Source of the DNA: Casuarina equisetifolia
Lineage: Eukaryota; Streptophyta; Magnoliopsida; Fagales; Casuarinaceae
Reading direction: 5' to 3'
DNA length: 64,000 nucleotides
Assembly (NCBI GenBank): GCA_028551475.1
Contig: CM052355.1
Location: 22,285,580 to 22,349,579 of the forward strand
Made by a program: the position numbers and the translations under genes. A model generated the notes under the pieces. It had not been told where the DNA came from. It worked only from the letters and a program-made list of their open reading frames with translations, and made no database searches. Shown in pieces: positions 34,713 to 47,079 of the stretch; position 1 is the first letter of the stretch; each line of letters starts with the position of its first letter.

Positions 34713-35984
34713 ATGGGGAAGCATGCACTTGCTAGTTTCTTGGTTTTCCTTCTAAACTTGGGCACTTTGCTCGCTTCTCTTGCTTTACCCTACTGCCCCC
34801 CTCCAGAGTACCCCCCCAAGTTCCCACCCAAACACCCTCCCATTGTGAAGCCACCCGTTCACCCTAAGCCACCAACACATCCACCTTACGTTGGGCCACC
34901 CCATGTTAAGCCACCCAAGCCTCCGGTGAAACCACCTTATGTTAAGCCACCTAAGCCTCCGGTGAAACCTCCACACTTTAAGCCACCGGTGAAACCTCCA
35001 CATGTTAAGCCGCCGGTGAAACCTCCACATGTTAAGCCGCCGGTGAAACCTCCACATGTTAAGCCTCCGTTAAAACCACCCCATCCGCCTCATGTAAAGC
35101 CTCCCGTTATACCCAAACCTCCCATCGTAAAACCACCTCCGTATGTTCCCAAACCACCCGTTGTGACACCTCCATACGTACCCAAACCTCCACCTGTGCC
35201 TTACTATCCCAGCCCGCCGGTTTTACCCAAACCACCCGCCGTGACACCTCCGTATGTACCTAACCCCCCGGTTGTGCCCAAACCACCACCATATGTTCCC
35301 AAACCACCCGTCGTGACACCTCCGTATGCACCTAACCCCCCGGTTGTGCCCAAACCACCACCATATGTTCCCAAACCACCCGCCGTGACACCTCCGTATG
35401 TACCTAACCCCCCGGTTGTTCCCAAACCACCCGTCGTGACACCTCCGTATGTACCTAACCCCCCGGTTGTCCCCAAACCACCACCATATGTTCCCAACCC
35501 ACCCGTCGTGAAACCTCCGCACGTACCCAACCCACCAGTCGTGCCCAAGCCACCGCCAGTGGCGCCAAAGCCACCAGTCTTACCACCACCAGCACCACCT
35601 GTGCTGCCGCCACCAAAAACACCAACACCAAACCCACCAGTAGTGCCAAAGCCTCCTCCAAGCGAAACGCCATGTCCTCCTCCGCCACCTCCTCTTGTGC
35701 CATATCCAACTCCATCAACCGGAGAAACATGTCCCATTGACACTCTAAAGCTAGGCGCATGCGTGGACTTGTTAGGCGGCCTTGTGCACATAGGAATTGG
35801 CAGTAATGCAAAGGACACATGCTGTCCAGTGCTAAAAGGGCTGGTGGACTTGGATGCCGCCGTATGCCTTTGCACCACCATTAAGGCTAAGCTTCTAAAC
35901 ATCAACATCATCATTCCTATAGCTCTCGAGCTTCTCGTTGATTGTGGCAAGACTCCACCAGACGGGTTCAAATGTGCAGCCTGA
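34713..35984 (+). CDS. Hybrid proline-rich protein (HyPRP) with eight-cysteine domain, 423 residues
   Basis: Uninterrupted frame. Residues 1 to about 25 form a signal peptide (MGKHALASFLVFLLNLG...). Residues 26 to about 338 are Pro-rich, first with KPPVKPPHV-type repeats, then with PPVVTPPYVPNPPVVPKP-type repeats. Residues 339-423 are an eight-cysteine motif domain with Cys at 340, 350, 370, 371, 385, 387, 411 and 421 (C-X9-C-X19-CC-X13-C-X1-C-X23-C-X9-C). That is the lipid-transfer-like fold of HyPRPs. Such proteins are secreted to the wall or plasma-membrane interface, with roles in wall properties, stress and defence priming. The family is close to the 36.4 kDa proline-rich protein annotation of other plants. 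The gene looks intact: TATA box 72 bp upstream, single coding exon, probable 3' UTR intron. The long reverse Gly-rich frames over it are shadows of the repeats. Confidence 0.93.
   Translation: MGKHALASFLVFLLNLGTLLASLALPYCPPPEYPPKFPPKHPPIVKPPVHPKPPTHPPYVGPPHVKPPKPPVKPPYVKPPKPPVKPPHFKPPVKPPHVKPPVKPPHVKPPVKPPHVKPPLKPPHPPHVKPPVIPKPPIVKPPPYVPKPPVVTPPYVPKPPPVPYYPSPPVLPKPPAVTPPYVPNPPVVPKPPPYVPKPPVVTPPYAPNPPVVPKPPPYVPKPPAVTPPYVPNPPVVPKPPVVTPPYVPNPPVVPKPPPYVPNPPVVKPPHVPNPPVVPKPPPVAPKPPVLPPPAPPVLPPPKTPTPNPPVVPKPPPSETPCPPPPPPLVPYPTPSTGETCPIDTLKLGACVDLLGGLVHIGIGSNAKDTCCPVLKGLVDLDAAVCLCTTIKAKLLNINIIIPIALELLVDCGKTPPDGFKCAA
34953..35060 (+). repeat. Four copies of a 27 bp coding repeat in the HyPRP gene
   Basis: Units start at 34953, 34980, 35007 and 35034, each encoding KPPVKPPHV or a close variant. 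The last three are nearly identical, which suggests recent unequal exchange or slippage. Confidence 0.88.
35241..35579 (+). repeat. 72 bp coding minisatellite in the HyPRP gene
   Basis: Units start at 35241, 35313, 35385, 35436 and 35508. All are 72 bp except the third, which is 51 bp (21 bp shorter, still in frame). Each encodes 24 residues of the VTPPYVPNPPVVPKPPPYVP type. Array length probably varies between alleles. Confidence 0.85.
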
Positions 35985-35985
35985 G

Positions 35986-36116
35986 GTACTCAGTTTTACC
36001 TTTTCGGTTATCCTGATTCTGTTTACCATTCAGTCTTTCCGTACTTTTCGTGGAGTTTGTGTCAACAAAAAATACACAATATTCTAACTACGATGGTGTT
36101 TTACTGTTATTTGCAG
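35986..36116 (+). other. Probable intron in the HyPRP 3' UTR
   Basis: GAG|GTACTC one base after the stop codon, and TTATTTGCAG|GACG at 36116, bound a 131-nt T-rich segment. The sites and length fit a plant intron just downstream of the stop. Confidence 0.55.
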
Positions 36117-39100
36117 GACGTATGCCCTTTTGGAAGGAAGTAACAAGTGAGATGTGCTTTTAGAGAATTTGTCTTAATGCTTTGTTCATTTGAATGCAAA
36201 TCAAATCCATAACCTTGGCGCATAAATGTTCAGTGGTTCAATGGTTGTGTAGTTTCAGACAATAGAGCTCTATTTCCAGTTAAGAACTTTAATTTCCTTT
36301 AGTGAAGGAGAATCTCTCTTTCTCTGTCACAGATATAGGTAAGTTTCTGCTTCTGTGCATTCACGTGACGGTGTTCCAAGGTCTTTTGGCAGCTAGAGGA
36401 ACTTACAATTGTAATCTTGCTGTACGAGTTCTTGTATCGGATTTTAAAATGGACTAATATATTCTAGTTCGTTTAGCGGTGACTTTATACAGGTTATTTC
36501 TCATTCCTTTATTTTGATATTTCATTAAACGTAAAGTATATAGTATTAAAAATTATCCAATGATTCATATTTAACTTAAAATCTTAATAAATTAAATAGA
36601 TGGACTAATTTCTATATAAGCTACTTTTCCATACTATTATATGTTTCTATAAGAATCCTTAACACATGTCTATCACTTCTAAATGAGGAAAAAACATTTC
36701 ATAGATATCTTTGTTGAGTGAAAGGATGTCATATTTAAATTTAAATTTTGATATCAAATTAGAAAGTTTAAAGTCAAATCCAAAAGTTTAACCCATGAAC
36801 TAAATGGTTATTATTTCATTTAAACTTCATTTCATAACTAAGTAATTTGTAAAAGTGCCTTTCCACTTTATTATCAGGAAAGAAAGCTTGCGAAACCAAT
36901 ACTCAACTTTCTGGTTAACTGGGTATCACATTATCACATTATCACATTATCATTGATAGTATTACTAACCTTATCACTAATTATTAAAAAGCTTAATCCT
37001 TACATAAAAGCTAGCTCAAGAAATAGAGTATTTCTTTATACATAAGCTATTCCACAAGTTCACATTTTAGTAATATGGAATAACTCACGCTAATATTTAA
37101 CACACCCACTCACCACAATAATCCAATTTGAATCATATTGCAATGGCATTTTTACCATGTGGACTTTGGGCTAAACCATACCCTTATTTATAGGTGTGTT
37201 ATGAGAACAATGGACTCTTAAAATATATTAGAAAACTAAATCCTTTCACAAAATCTAGATCAAGGAAAAGGGGTATTTTTATTTTATCATATGAGCTATT
37301 TCACAATCTTATATCTTAGCAATGTGAAACAACTCCACACCAATAACGTATCTTGGATTGGTGGTTATTCAAATTCCAGATTAAAAAGTTTAGACACGAG
37401 ACACAAAGTAAATGGATGAAATTTAAAGAAAAGTTATGAATGCAAAAGATTGTGGTGCTTAAGAAAATTCATTCTCAATTGGTTTAAGTTTTTGAAAAAT
37501 ATTGTTTTTCTTTTCTTTTTAGGATGATAAAAATTAGAGAAGTGTTTTTGTTGAGGTTTACATTCGAGGAATATTTGTACAAAATCTACTAAAGAAAATT
37601 ATTTTTTAAACATCTTAAAATTTTGTGTTCTCTGCAAGTCAAAATCTGAACATCTATTTTGAAAGCTAAATATTTATCGATAGATGTGTTAGCCTGATGT
37701 TGTATTTTTGAAACAAATTAAAAAAATAAATAAAGGTGTCGTACATCCATCACAGATGTAAAGCTCGAATTTGCATTTATGGAACAAATAAAAGATTAAA
37801 TAATAAGCAATGTTGTACAACCGTCCTCAAAGAAGAGAAAAAGGGTTGGGAACACTAGCTTTGATCCGCTAGGATGACAGGTAAAATCAATTTTACCTTG
37901 GGCAAAATCATGCAATGGGTGGGACCAGTCATTCTTCTTTCTCGGAAATTTATCATGTTAAAATGTATATGCGGCCACATCATCCCACTTCTCTATTATT
38001 CGTTCTTAATGTTAGGAATATAAGTATTTCTTTCATTTATTTTGATTATGAGAAAAAGAAATAATTCTAAAATGATTTTATATATATAAAATTATGCCAA
38101 AAAGAAAGATAATGTAAAGCATTTTAAATACTATATTTGCTTCACTTATATTTTGATACACTGTATAAACATTGGAGAATATCTTTTATTCCCTCTGCTT
38201 ATGGGCTGGACCATATGTGCTCTGAAAGTGACTAGGCCCGTATCATATGTACTCAAGAGTTGGCTAGACTAACTTAGACCCAAGTTTATCATCTGACCCG
38301 ACCCAGGTCCAAATGTCCTAAGAAACGCCAGTTTCACTCAGTTTAGAAGCCTTCTAGCCTTCTCTGTTCGTTCTCCTATGCATGGTCTAGGGCAGAAAAC
38401 GACATGAAAATGAACTAATAACGTGGTCTGAGGCTTCTGACACAACAACGGGAAGAAATGTATGTAATCATTTGTTGGTTTGAATATAAGCTAAAAATCG
38501 AGTCTTCCTGCTGTAGAGTTTCAGGTGCATTTTGCCAAAAAAACTGAAAGTAAAAAGATCACTTCTTCAAGCTACTACAAAACTTTTGCTGCTAAAAATT
38601 ACAAAGGTTCACTGGTTTAATTGTTCTTACACCTGTTCTTGAGGCTTTGATTCAATTTATGTGATTATTCGTTTGATGTTCAGAGTTTTAAGATTACTGT
38701 TCAGAGGCTCTATTCTGATTTTTAAAATCTAAATACATTTATACCATATTAAGCTTATTTGAACTTATTTCATACTCATTATATAAAGAAAACTAAACAA
38801 AATCACATTACTGTGCTGCTTGCATGTTAGCTCTTGATTGAAGATCATTATTCTTTGCTTTATGGTCATGGACTGAGGTATCCTTTTGATCAGAAAGTTA
38901 TTTCATGTTGTTCAATGTTTAAATTAATTTGAACATTGTCACAATAGGTTGCCTGTGAGTGAACTATTGATTAAAAATCGTCATTTTTCTTACTTGAGGC
39001 TCACGGGTTAAAAAGGGAAGAAAGAATTTAAATATCTTTGTGTTGATTGAAATGATACAAATTATTACACAAAATGATTTGAGCTATTATACGTTAATGT

Positions 39101-40179
39101 ACTTCATATTTATTATGTTTTAAACATATTTGGTTAATTGTTGGTGTAGCAAGATAATTATTGAATATTCTTATTGGCTATCCAAGTATATAGAGAGCAA
39201 TACGTGAAAACAATTGTAAAATTTTTTTATTACTAAACAAATCATGTTTTCTCATATCTGTCTTTTGGGAACATTGGTTGGCCAATGCTCCCTATATCAT
39301 CCCCTTCCCTACTTGTTTTTGATACAAAATCAAGTCTTCTCCTTCCATATTCCGAGAGACCAACAAGATTTTTTCTTCTTCAGTGATTTGGTGGTACTCA
39401 AAGAACTGAGTACCTCTTATACGACTCTTTACTTTTGTCTACTGCACAAGACCTTGTACTGGAAAATCCTATAAAGTGAGGGGTTTGAAGTTCATTGGGC
39501 AATCTTGTACTTGAACAAAGGAATTGACGCTGAAAATAGCTAGGGTTTCAGATAAGGGAAACTAGCCTATGATATATTTTCTTCCAGAATGCCAAGTACA
39601 ATCAAAGTCTCACCCTTTCGACAAAAGCTTTGACCCATCCTACGTGGACTTCAAACACTAAGTGACGTGGGCCTCAAATAAAATAAACAGCAAGAACCCA
39701 AAGTCAATACTAAACAACCAGAAACAAAACTGCTTATCTAGCCTACCGCAACATGTAAACTACCAACATTGTTGCTACTCTATGTTAATTCTTCACTTCT
39801 ATCCACTGCTTGTCTTCCCCCTATTTCCTGTCTTAGTGATTGTCTACCTCTCAGGTTCGTTCAGCTTTCCATGGTTCTATGACATATATGATCTAGTTCA
39901 GGATCTTTCACTTCTAACAAATGTTCAAAGTTGAAAAAGGCCAAGTTTCAGTCCACTCTGTTGTGCAGGCACTTTAGCCTTTTGGTTTATCTAGTTTTCC
40001 TCTACTCAGTTGCATGTGGTTCTTGGTTTCGTCTTGCTGGAGTTGTTGGAATGATGATGGAGCAAGCTAAGAGAAACAAGGTAGAATTTAAAGAGAGAGG
40101 CCAACGTGCACTAAAGGCTCTACTAGACTCTCTGCCTTACCTTATGCTTGTACCAATCCCATAAAAAATTAGGCTACAA
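36117..40179. other. Four kb intergenic region, nothing firmly recognised
   Basis: It starts with the HyPRP 3' UTR and then turns AT-rich. Forward frames at 39244-39474, 39662-39934 and 39931-40164 have no domain that I recognise; the last is hydrophobic then basic and has a GTGCAG acceptor-like site near 39969. A (TATCACAT)-like triplet repeat lies near 36927-36955. Confidence 0.45.
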
Positions 40180-40281
40180 TGTAATTCATTGGGTCTAAGC
40201 CCAAACAGAAGAAGTATGATTTATCTAAACCATACCTATCAAGATTCCTGTTGTTTCTAAGGTCCCTAATTTGTTGGGATT

Positions 40282-41875
40282 TGTAAGGTTTTATGGCTAT
40301 CCAAGAAGGGGGGGAGTTGAATTGGATATTTAGAAGCTTAGCTAATTTAAATATTTTCCTTTTATGATTTCTTGTTTAATAATCACAGCAAGATTAAATA
40401 TCACAATAATACTAAAGCATAAAAGAATAAATTAGATCAGAAAATTCACACTCAAGAATTTTATGGTGGTTCGTCCCTTTTCACCTACTTCCACACTCTT
40501 CTCTTTCAACTCAAACCAAGTTGAAGTTTGCTTTACTTCAAACAAGGAGAGCACCTCTCCTTCACCCCGCAACTCCTCAAAAAGAGTTATACAGCTCACG
40601 GTTACGAAGTTAGGTTTACAAAAACCTTAATACATCAAACTCATTCCTTAAATATATCATATGAGTTTGGATTTAAGCTTATCAAAGAGCTAATCGAATG
40701 TATACAGAGTCAATTCAAGCTCTAATCTCAAAAGCCCCAATTTCACAAATCTAGGGTTTCAAATTTACAATAATCTTTATGTGTAAATAATGTTATAAAT
40801 AATCTAGCACATACAAAAATCAATCTATCAAATAATATTCACAAGACAACAAGTTTAAGGAATATTACAGAAGATTTCTTTTTTCTTCAGATGTTGCTGA
40901 ACACGGCAGCAAGAGCAAATCAATGAAGGCTTTTATCTCTTTTGATCAAATCAAAAAGAATATATCTCAACAAGCCCAAATAGTTCATCCGAAGCTCCCT
41001 TTTATAGCAGATACTTAAACGTTGAACATATTAGGGTTTCAGTTCAAACCTTTTTGAAATCCTTCTGTTGAGATTTGATGGATACGACGTTGTACTACTA
41101 CAGATAGTTATTTTCCAGCAAAATAGCCGTTCTGACACTCAGTTGCCTCAACATTCTTCCTGTTGGAGCCGGCGTCGCTAGAGAGATCGAAAGGAGGAGG
41201 ATAGCTCTTAGTCGAAATATGCAGCTAGGGCTTTAGGCATTCAATCATAAGAGCTTAAGCTCTTGTTTGCTCAAGACGCTGCCGTTTTGGATAAATGAAT
41301 TGCGCTAGGCTTCAAACTTCGTGGGCTGAACTCTCTTCACAAGTTGACTTCTCTTTTAATAGCTGGGCTTCAACCTTCACGGGCTCAACTCACTTCACGG
41401 GCTCACTTCTCTTTTAATGGCTAGGCTTCAACCTTCACGGTCTCAACTCATTTCACAAGCTATGCATATAAATAAGTTTCATGTACCCATATATATAGAT
41501 ATATGGTCGGTCCAACAAATATGTATACTCTACTATCATAAGCATTTCAAATACACCTATAAGCATACCAATTCCAAGTATCAAAATTCTTTTAATATAG
41601 CCAATAATATAAATTAATCTATTACTTAAGATATTTATAAAGTAAATCAATTTGGCTTCATATTTGATATTTGATATTAAAATGTAAGAACCCGGCTACT
41701 TTATAATATCATTAATTGATACTATAATTTGTACACCTTTTACTTCCTTTGAGTTTTAATATGTGCACTCACAATTTCATATATTCTATCATATATGCAA
41801 ATATAATTTTGTATTTAACATATATTCAAATAAAAATTTTCTCAATCAAAACATACAAACATATGATTTTCAACA
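40282..41875 (-). mobile_element. Solo LTR of a Ty1/copia element inside the 5' LTR of gypsy D
   Basis: A 1594 bp block starts TGTAAGGTTTTATGG and ends GATTTTCAACA, flanked by GGATT (40277-40281) and GGATC (41876-41880), a 4/5 match. It shares blocks with the solo LTR at 25156. Gypsy LTR sequence (CTAATTTGTTGGGATT... / ...ATCCTTAATTTGTTGAGATC) lies on both sides, so it landed in the gypsy D LTR. Confidence 0.78.
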
Positions 41876-42359
41876 GGATCTTATCCTTAATTTGTTGAGA
41901 TCTTGATTTGACTGGATTTTATTTTCCTTGATTTTAGGGATCCTAGATCCTACCAGGATTAGATTTAGTTGTCTATTTAAAGAGAGTGTTATTTTAGTTA
42001 TAGGTAAAACCTTTTGAGAACCTTTTAAGATTAGAAAGAATTCTGTTTTATCCAACTTTGCCTTCTATATATCATGCTCTTACTTTCCAACTTTTTACAT
42101 TCTAGTCATTTTATTCCTGCACTTAAATTTGTTTTCCAGTCAATAATTTATTTTCTAGTCTTTACCTTTCTAGCACTTAGATTTCTGAAATTCCAATTGC
42201 TATTCCATTCTAGTCCCTCTATAATTCATAGCTCACTCCATTGCCCATCATGAAACGCATTAAGTAGTATCAAAGCCTAGTTTTGGTGAGTGAGTTGTTG
42301 TGATAGGAAAACTTGTTCATCTCTATATCTCATTAATATCAAACTGTTTTATAGCACAT

Positions 42360-43367
42360 GTCTCAAAAAGGAGATGGTTCTTCATGTTCATCCTCACCCA
42401 TTCCATTATGACAAGCTGCACATGTGGTGCATAAGAGTGAATTCAAGAAGATGAAGGTTGAATTCCAATAGCTCAAACTCTTACTTAAGCAATACTTGCC
42501 ACCACAAAAAACTTAGACATTCCACTCTGCTCCACCACCACCACAAATGATGCACCCACCATTCCAAACAATTTTACTACCACCTTTATGAATGTTCATT
42601 CCTTAACCATCACCCACTCAACCACTAACCCAACCATTTATACCACAAAGGTTAGCACCATTTGCCTTATAACTAACAATGTACACTATATCAACCTCAT
42701 ATTGCATAACCACCCTATGTACCCCCAACATATCAATCACTGCAACCTCCACCTTAGAGACTTCTTCCACTTCTTTCCAATGATGATAAATATGATGTTG
42801 ATTCCAATGATGAAGATATTAAAAGAAGAAGAAGAAAGAGACTAGAGGAAGATGATCGAAGTCTTCGTATAGACTGTCATGAATTTGATGGCACTTTGAA
42901 TACAAGGACTACAACGAGGAGAAGAAATGCAAGTAGCTAGCCTCAAACTCAAGGATTATGCTTCTTTATGGTGGAACACTATGAAGAAGCTCAAGGAAAG
43001 AGATGGCTGAAGTAAAATCAGAACTTGGGAGAAGCTTGAGAGGCTCTTGACTAGACATTTTCTTCCTAGAGAATACAAATAGGAGCTCTACCATAAGCTA
43101 CACACTTTTAAGCAAGAGAAAACATAAAAGAATTTGAGAAGCTGATGATTCGATGAGATGTTTCAAAACTATTAGAGCAATCCATTGCCTAGTTTCTTGA
43201 AGGCCTAAATTTAGATATTGCTCAAATGGTAGATTTGCAGCCTTGTTGCTCTCTTGATGATGTGTACAAGGTAGCTGTCAAGGTTGAAAGGCAAAGACCA
43301 CCTCTAGGCCAAGTATTTTAGCAAAAGGGATTATGTCCAAAAGGCTACCTCAAACAATACTAGATAT
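42360..43367 (+). pseudogene. Gypsy D gag, 5' part, decayed
   Basis: The forward frames give an RRKRLEEDDRSLRID start like that of element E (SKRKRRLDDDRSLHVEV), then EFDGTLNT. After several shifts come 'ENIKEFEKLMIR' and 'DLQPCCSLDDVYKVAVKVE'. This is the retrotransposon gag domain. Many stops and shifts. The copia element at 43368 cuts it just before the zinc knuckle, which resumes at about 50540. Confidence 0.78.
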
Positions 43368-45069
43368 TGTTGGAAAATAAGGGTTTTGTTGTGAAAAAAT
43401 TATTTTTGTGAATATATTCCTTGAAATATGTTTTTCATTGGTGTAAAAGAAAATCATAGGAAGTAAAAGGTTTCTTGATAAAGTAACTGGGTTCCTACAT
43501 TTCTTGATATAATGTTATTATATAATGCCCTTAAGAAATGCTTTATTTAATATCATTATATAATGTCTTGAGATAAGCCTTATTTAAATGATGTTAAATA
43601 TGTCATCCATTATATTTGAGAAAAAAATGATATTTGCTCTTGCTTGGATGAAGGTATGAAGTAATTGACTCTAGCAAAACTATTTTATTGAATCAAGACA
43701 AATTTACTAAGAGGTTATTAGAGCAAACTATGGTTCTACCATGAACCTATGATCTATTTGCTCTCAGACTACTTATCATATTTGCTCTCGGCCTACTCAT
43801 CATATTTGCTCTCAGCCTAATTGTCACCTGTGCTCTTGGCCAGCCTACTAAAAAGGGTCGCGGCCCATTTATAATGTCACAACTTATCAGTTGGATCAGC
43901 CCAACTCGTACCATTGGAATGAAACTCACCATTTCATTTAAGTAGCTTTTCTCTTAAGCTGCTCGCACGGTCACGATGCCCTAACTCTCTATTATGAACA
44001 AAAGGTAATTAAGAAAGAGAGAGAGGGAGAAGTAGCGCCGTTGGCAATTGAGTCCTCAACGGGAGGATTCTTGAGTAGACTGGTGTCAAAACAATCAGAT
44101 TTGTGATTAAGAGTGAAGATGTAAAGTTGATTTTGAAGGGTGATTTACTGTTCTAAAGGGAAAAAGGGTACATTTTGAGGTTTGAATGTTTGAAACCCTA
44201 GCTTTACTTTTTCTAATTAAGAAAGGCTAATCTATAGAGAAAGGTTTGACACTTACGAGCATTTGAAGTTCTCTTTGGCTGAAGAATCATTATTTGAGCT
44301 CATCTAATTAATCTCTCAATCTCATTCACCTTCAATACCTTTGGTGAAATACAAGGCTACGATGATATTGTGATTAACTAGTTTATTATCTGATTTTATC
44401 ATCTATTGTATCTTGTATGACCTTGCTTAAGTGTTAATTACATTAAAAACATATATTGCATATAAACATTGCAAGGAATCCAAAACCCTAATTTGTTATA
44501 ATTTAAGGATTCCGTGATAGGAGCTTTAAGCTATACTTTCCTACCTTAATAACTCCTTTAGCTTACAATATCCAACAAACTTTCATATTATTTGGGGATT
44601 TGTATTTGAATTGTGATCTTTTAATCATATTCTATAACTGTGCTTAAGAATGCCTTGAGAGGGAATTGCTTGGATTAGGGAGAATATTTTCTCCTAATCT
44701 AGTTTGAGCAAAGGAGACTTCAATCAGTTGGATTGAAGGAGAAGAGGGTGGACGTAAGGCTCAAGGGTTGAGTGTCGAACCATCATAGTAAATATGGTGT
44801 TTTTCTCTCTTCCTTTTATTTGTTTAAAGCTAACCTGCTGATTAATAATATCTATTTATTCATTAACTTAATGTTAATTTGTTTCCTTGTTCGTAAGTCT
44901 GATATATTGTTCTGAAACTAGTCTTTGTGTTGCTAGCTTGTTGTTTCCTCTCTATTATATCTATGTGAATTGTATGAACACCTAGAATCCTTTTAGACAA
45001 GAAAAATTGTAATTGATTGTTGGCTTAATCAATTTAACCCCCTTTCTTCTTAAGCTATAAAACCTAACA
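43368..45069 (+). repeat. 5' LTR of the copia element (1702 bp)
   Basis: Starts TGTTGGAAAATAAGG and ends AAACCTAACA. It contains one copy of the 70 bp segment that is fourfold in the 3' LTR (single copy near 44674-44743). Its 3' portion from about 44490 matches 49633-50429 at roughly 95% by eye. Confidence 0.88.
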
Positions 45070-45071
45070 AT

Positions 45072-45083
45072 TGGTATTGGAGC
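45072..45083 (+). promoter_or_regulatory. Primer binding site of the copia element, tRNA-iMet type
   Basis: TGGTATTGGAGC, two bases after the LTR, matches the TGGTATCAGAGC consensus at 10 of 12 positions. Confidence 0.82.
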
Positions 45084-45126
45084 TAGGTTCTCTGATTAAG
45101 AGGATTAACATCCTATAGTAGATACT

Positions 45127-46246
45127 ATGGCTTCTGACAAAGGTTTAGTTGTTACCGGCTTTAATAAACCTCCTCTATTTGATGACATTAATTTTAGTTA
45201 TTGGAAACAATTAATGCAAGTCTTTGTAATAGGCCAAGATCCAGAAGCTTGGCAAGTAATTATGGAGGGTATCACATTACCCGTGATTTATAAGTGGACT
45301 AAAAATGAAGCTAAACTAATAGGGTTAAATGCTAAGTCTATGAATATGATCTATAGTAGTCTTAGAGCACATGAGTTTAACAAAGTATCATCTTGCCTCA
45401 TTGGTAAAGAGATTTGGGATAAGTTAGAAGTCATCTATGAAGGAACCAAAAAGGTAAAGTCTTCTAAAGTTACTATGCTCACACATGACTATAAATTGTT
45501 TGTTATGAAAGATTTTGAAACTATTAGTGACATGTTTGGTAGAATTACTGACATCATTTATGAACTTAAATTGTTATAAAAAACCTACACTAATGAGGAA
45601 ATAGTAAAAAAAATGTTAGTATTCCTACCTGAAAGTTGGGATCCTAAGAAGATGGCCATAGAAGAGGCTTATGACCTAGATGTGCTGACCTTAGATGACT
45701 TGCTAGGTTCTCTTAAAACTTATGAGAAGAGAGAAAGAAAAGGAAAATAGAAGATCACTTGCACTTAAAGTGGAAGTTGAAAAGGTTGAAGAGGAAGAAT
45801 CATAAAATGATGAAGTAGCTTTCATATCTAGGAGATTTAGGAAATTTCTAAGAAAAGGATTAAGTACTAACATAGGACAAACTAGGAGAAAAGAAGTAAA
45901 TGAACCTAGGGAAAATGTGTGCTATGAATGTAGAAAACCAAGACACATCAAAGTTGATTGTCCGGTGATCAAGAAAAGAAACAACAAGAGCAAAAAGAAA
46001 GCTATGCTCACTGTATGGGATGATGAGAACTCTTCATCCAATGAAGAAACTCAAGAAGAAGTTGCACATTTATGTCTAACTACAACAATAACTCTTAAGG
46101 GAGAAAATGTTGAGGTATGTGATTTTGAACTACATCTTCATATTAATACTAGCTTAGAAACTACTTTTTCTAACTTAGTTGAGTATGCAAACAAATTAAA
46201 GAATAAATATAGAAAGGTAAAAGCTAAAAATAAATCTAAAAAATAG
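45127..46246 (+). pseudogene. Copia gag with zinc knuckle, broken
   Basis: The frame from 45127 reads MASDKGLVVTGFNKPPLFDD, then FSYWKQLMQVF, 'IWDKLEVIYEGTKKVKSSK' and ISDMFGRITDII. It is stopped by TAA at 45577-45579, then continues in the same frame (YTNEEIVKKML, 'FLPESWDPKKMAIEEAYDL') to about 45748. The zinc knuckle CYECRKPRHIKVDC follows in the open stretch 45917-46246, with an acidic Ser/Glu segment and HLCLTT. Gag packages element RNA. Shifts and the stop disable this copy. Confidence 0.86.
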
Positions 46247-46683
46247 AAAATCTTGACTTCTGTACATATTGATCAAAATACTCTAACTGCTGATCATGAA
46301 AGTCAAAGTCCCTTAACTATTGTACATGATAAACAAAGCATATCAATTGCTGCATGTAGAGATGAAATTGAACATAAAAATACTTTAATTTTGGTGCATG
46401 ACAACATTAGTATCCCTCTGAATGTATATGGAAAGTATGATGCATATATGAGTGATATACATGAAAAACACAATAAATCATAATATATGAATTTAGAAAC
46501 AGAAATCTCTTGTGATAATAGCTTATGTTCTGATGTTGAAATACATGTTGATAACTCATATGTACATGTTGATAGTCTTAAAGTAGAGTTCTTGAGCTAG
46601 AAAAAGAAAACAATGATTTGAGGTCAAAACTTGATGCTAATAACTTCTTGTTAAAAAAATTCACAAAAGGAAATGTCATGTTA

Positions 46684-46761
46684 GATAAGATTTTAAACTC
46701 TCAAAGAGGTATATATGATAAAGATAAGATTTTAAATTCTCAAAGAGGTATATATGATAAA
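46684..46761 (+). repeat. 39 bp tandem duplication in the copia coding region
   Basis: Two adjacent 39 bp units (GATAAGATTTTAAA...GATAAA), one difference between them. The length is 13 codons, so it kept the frame: the peptide KILNSQRGIYD appears twice. Confidence 0.88.
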
Positions 46762-47079
46762 GCGGACTAGGATATAAATTAAATAACAAATCAAAATCAT
46801 TTACTCATTTCTTCAAAGAAAAAGAATGTTCAATTCTACTACATAATAGTAAATACTCTTTTTGGAATTATATTGGTCATATATTTTATAAATGTCCCAT
46901 CAGACTTAGAAAGGCTTACAAAGTAAATAAAGTTTGGGTGCCTAAGAATGCCAAAAATCTAAGTCTAACTAACACTCTTAGACCCAAAATAAAAAAGGTA
47001 CCAAGCACTTCAATGATCAAATTTGTTTTTGTAGGTTATGAGTGCATAAGTGAAAAATAAAAACCTTAAAAGCATGTGG

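Noticed and set aside
34785-35057. Reverse Trp/Arg-rich frame over the first HyPRP repeats
   Set aside because: Same repeat shadow effect, with no domain or splice context.
35204-35971. 255-codon reverse frame rich in Gly (GGLGTYGG repeats)
   Set aside because: It is the antisense of the HyPRP proline-codon repeats. CCN codons read backward give Gly/Trp-rich frames. The sense protein has a signal peptide and eight-cysteine domain, the antisense none.
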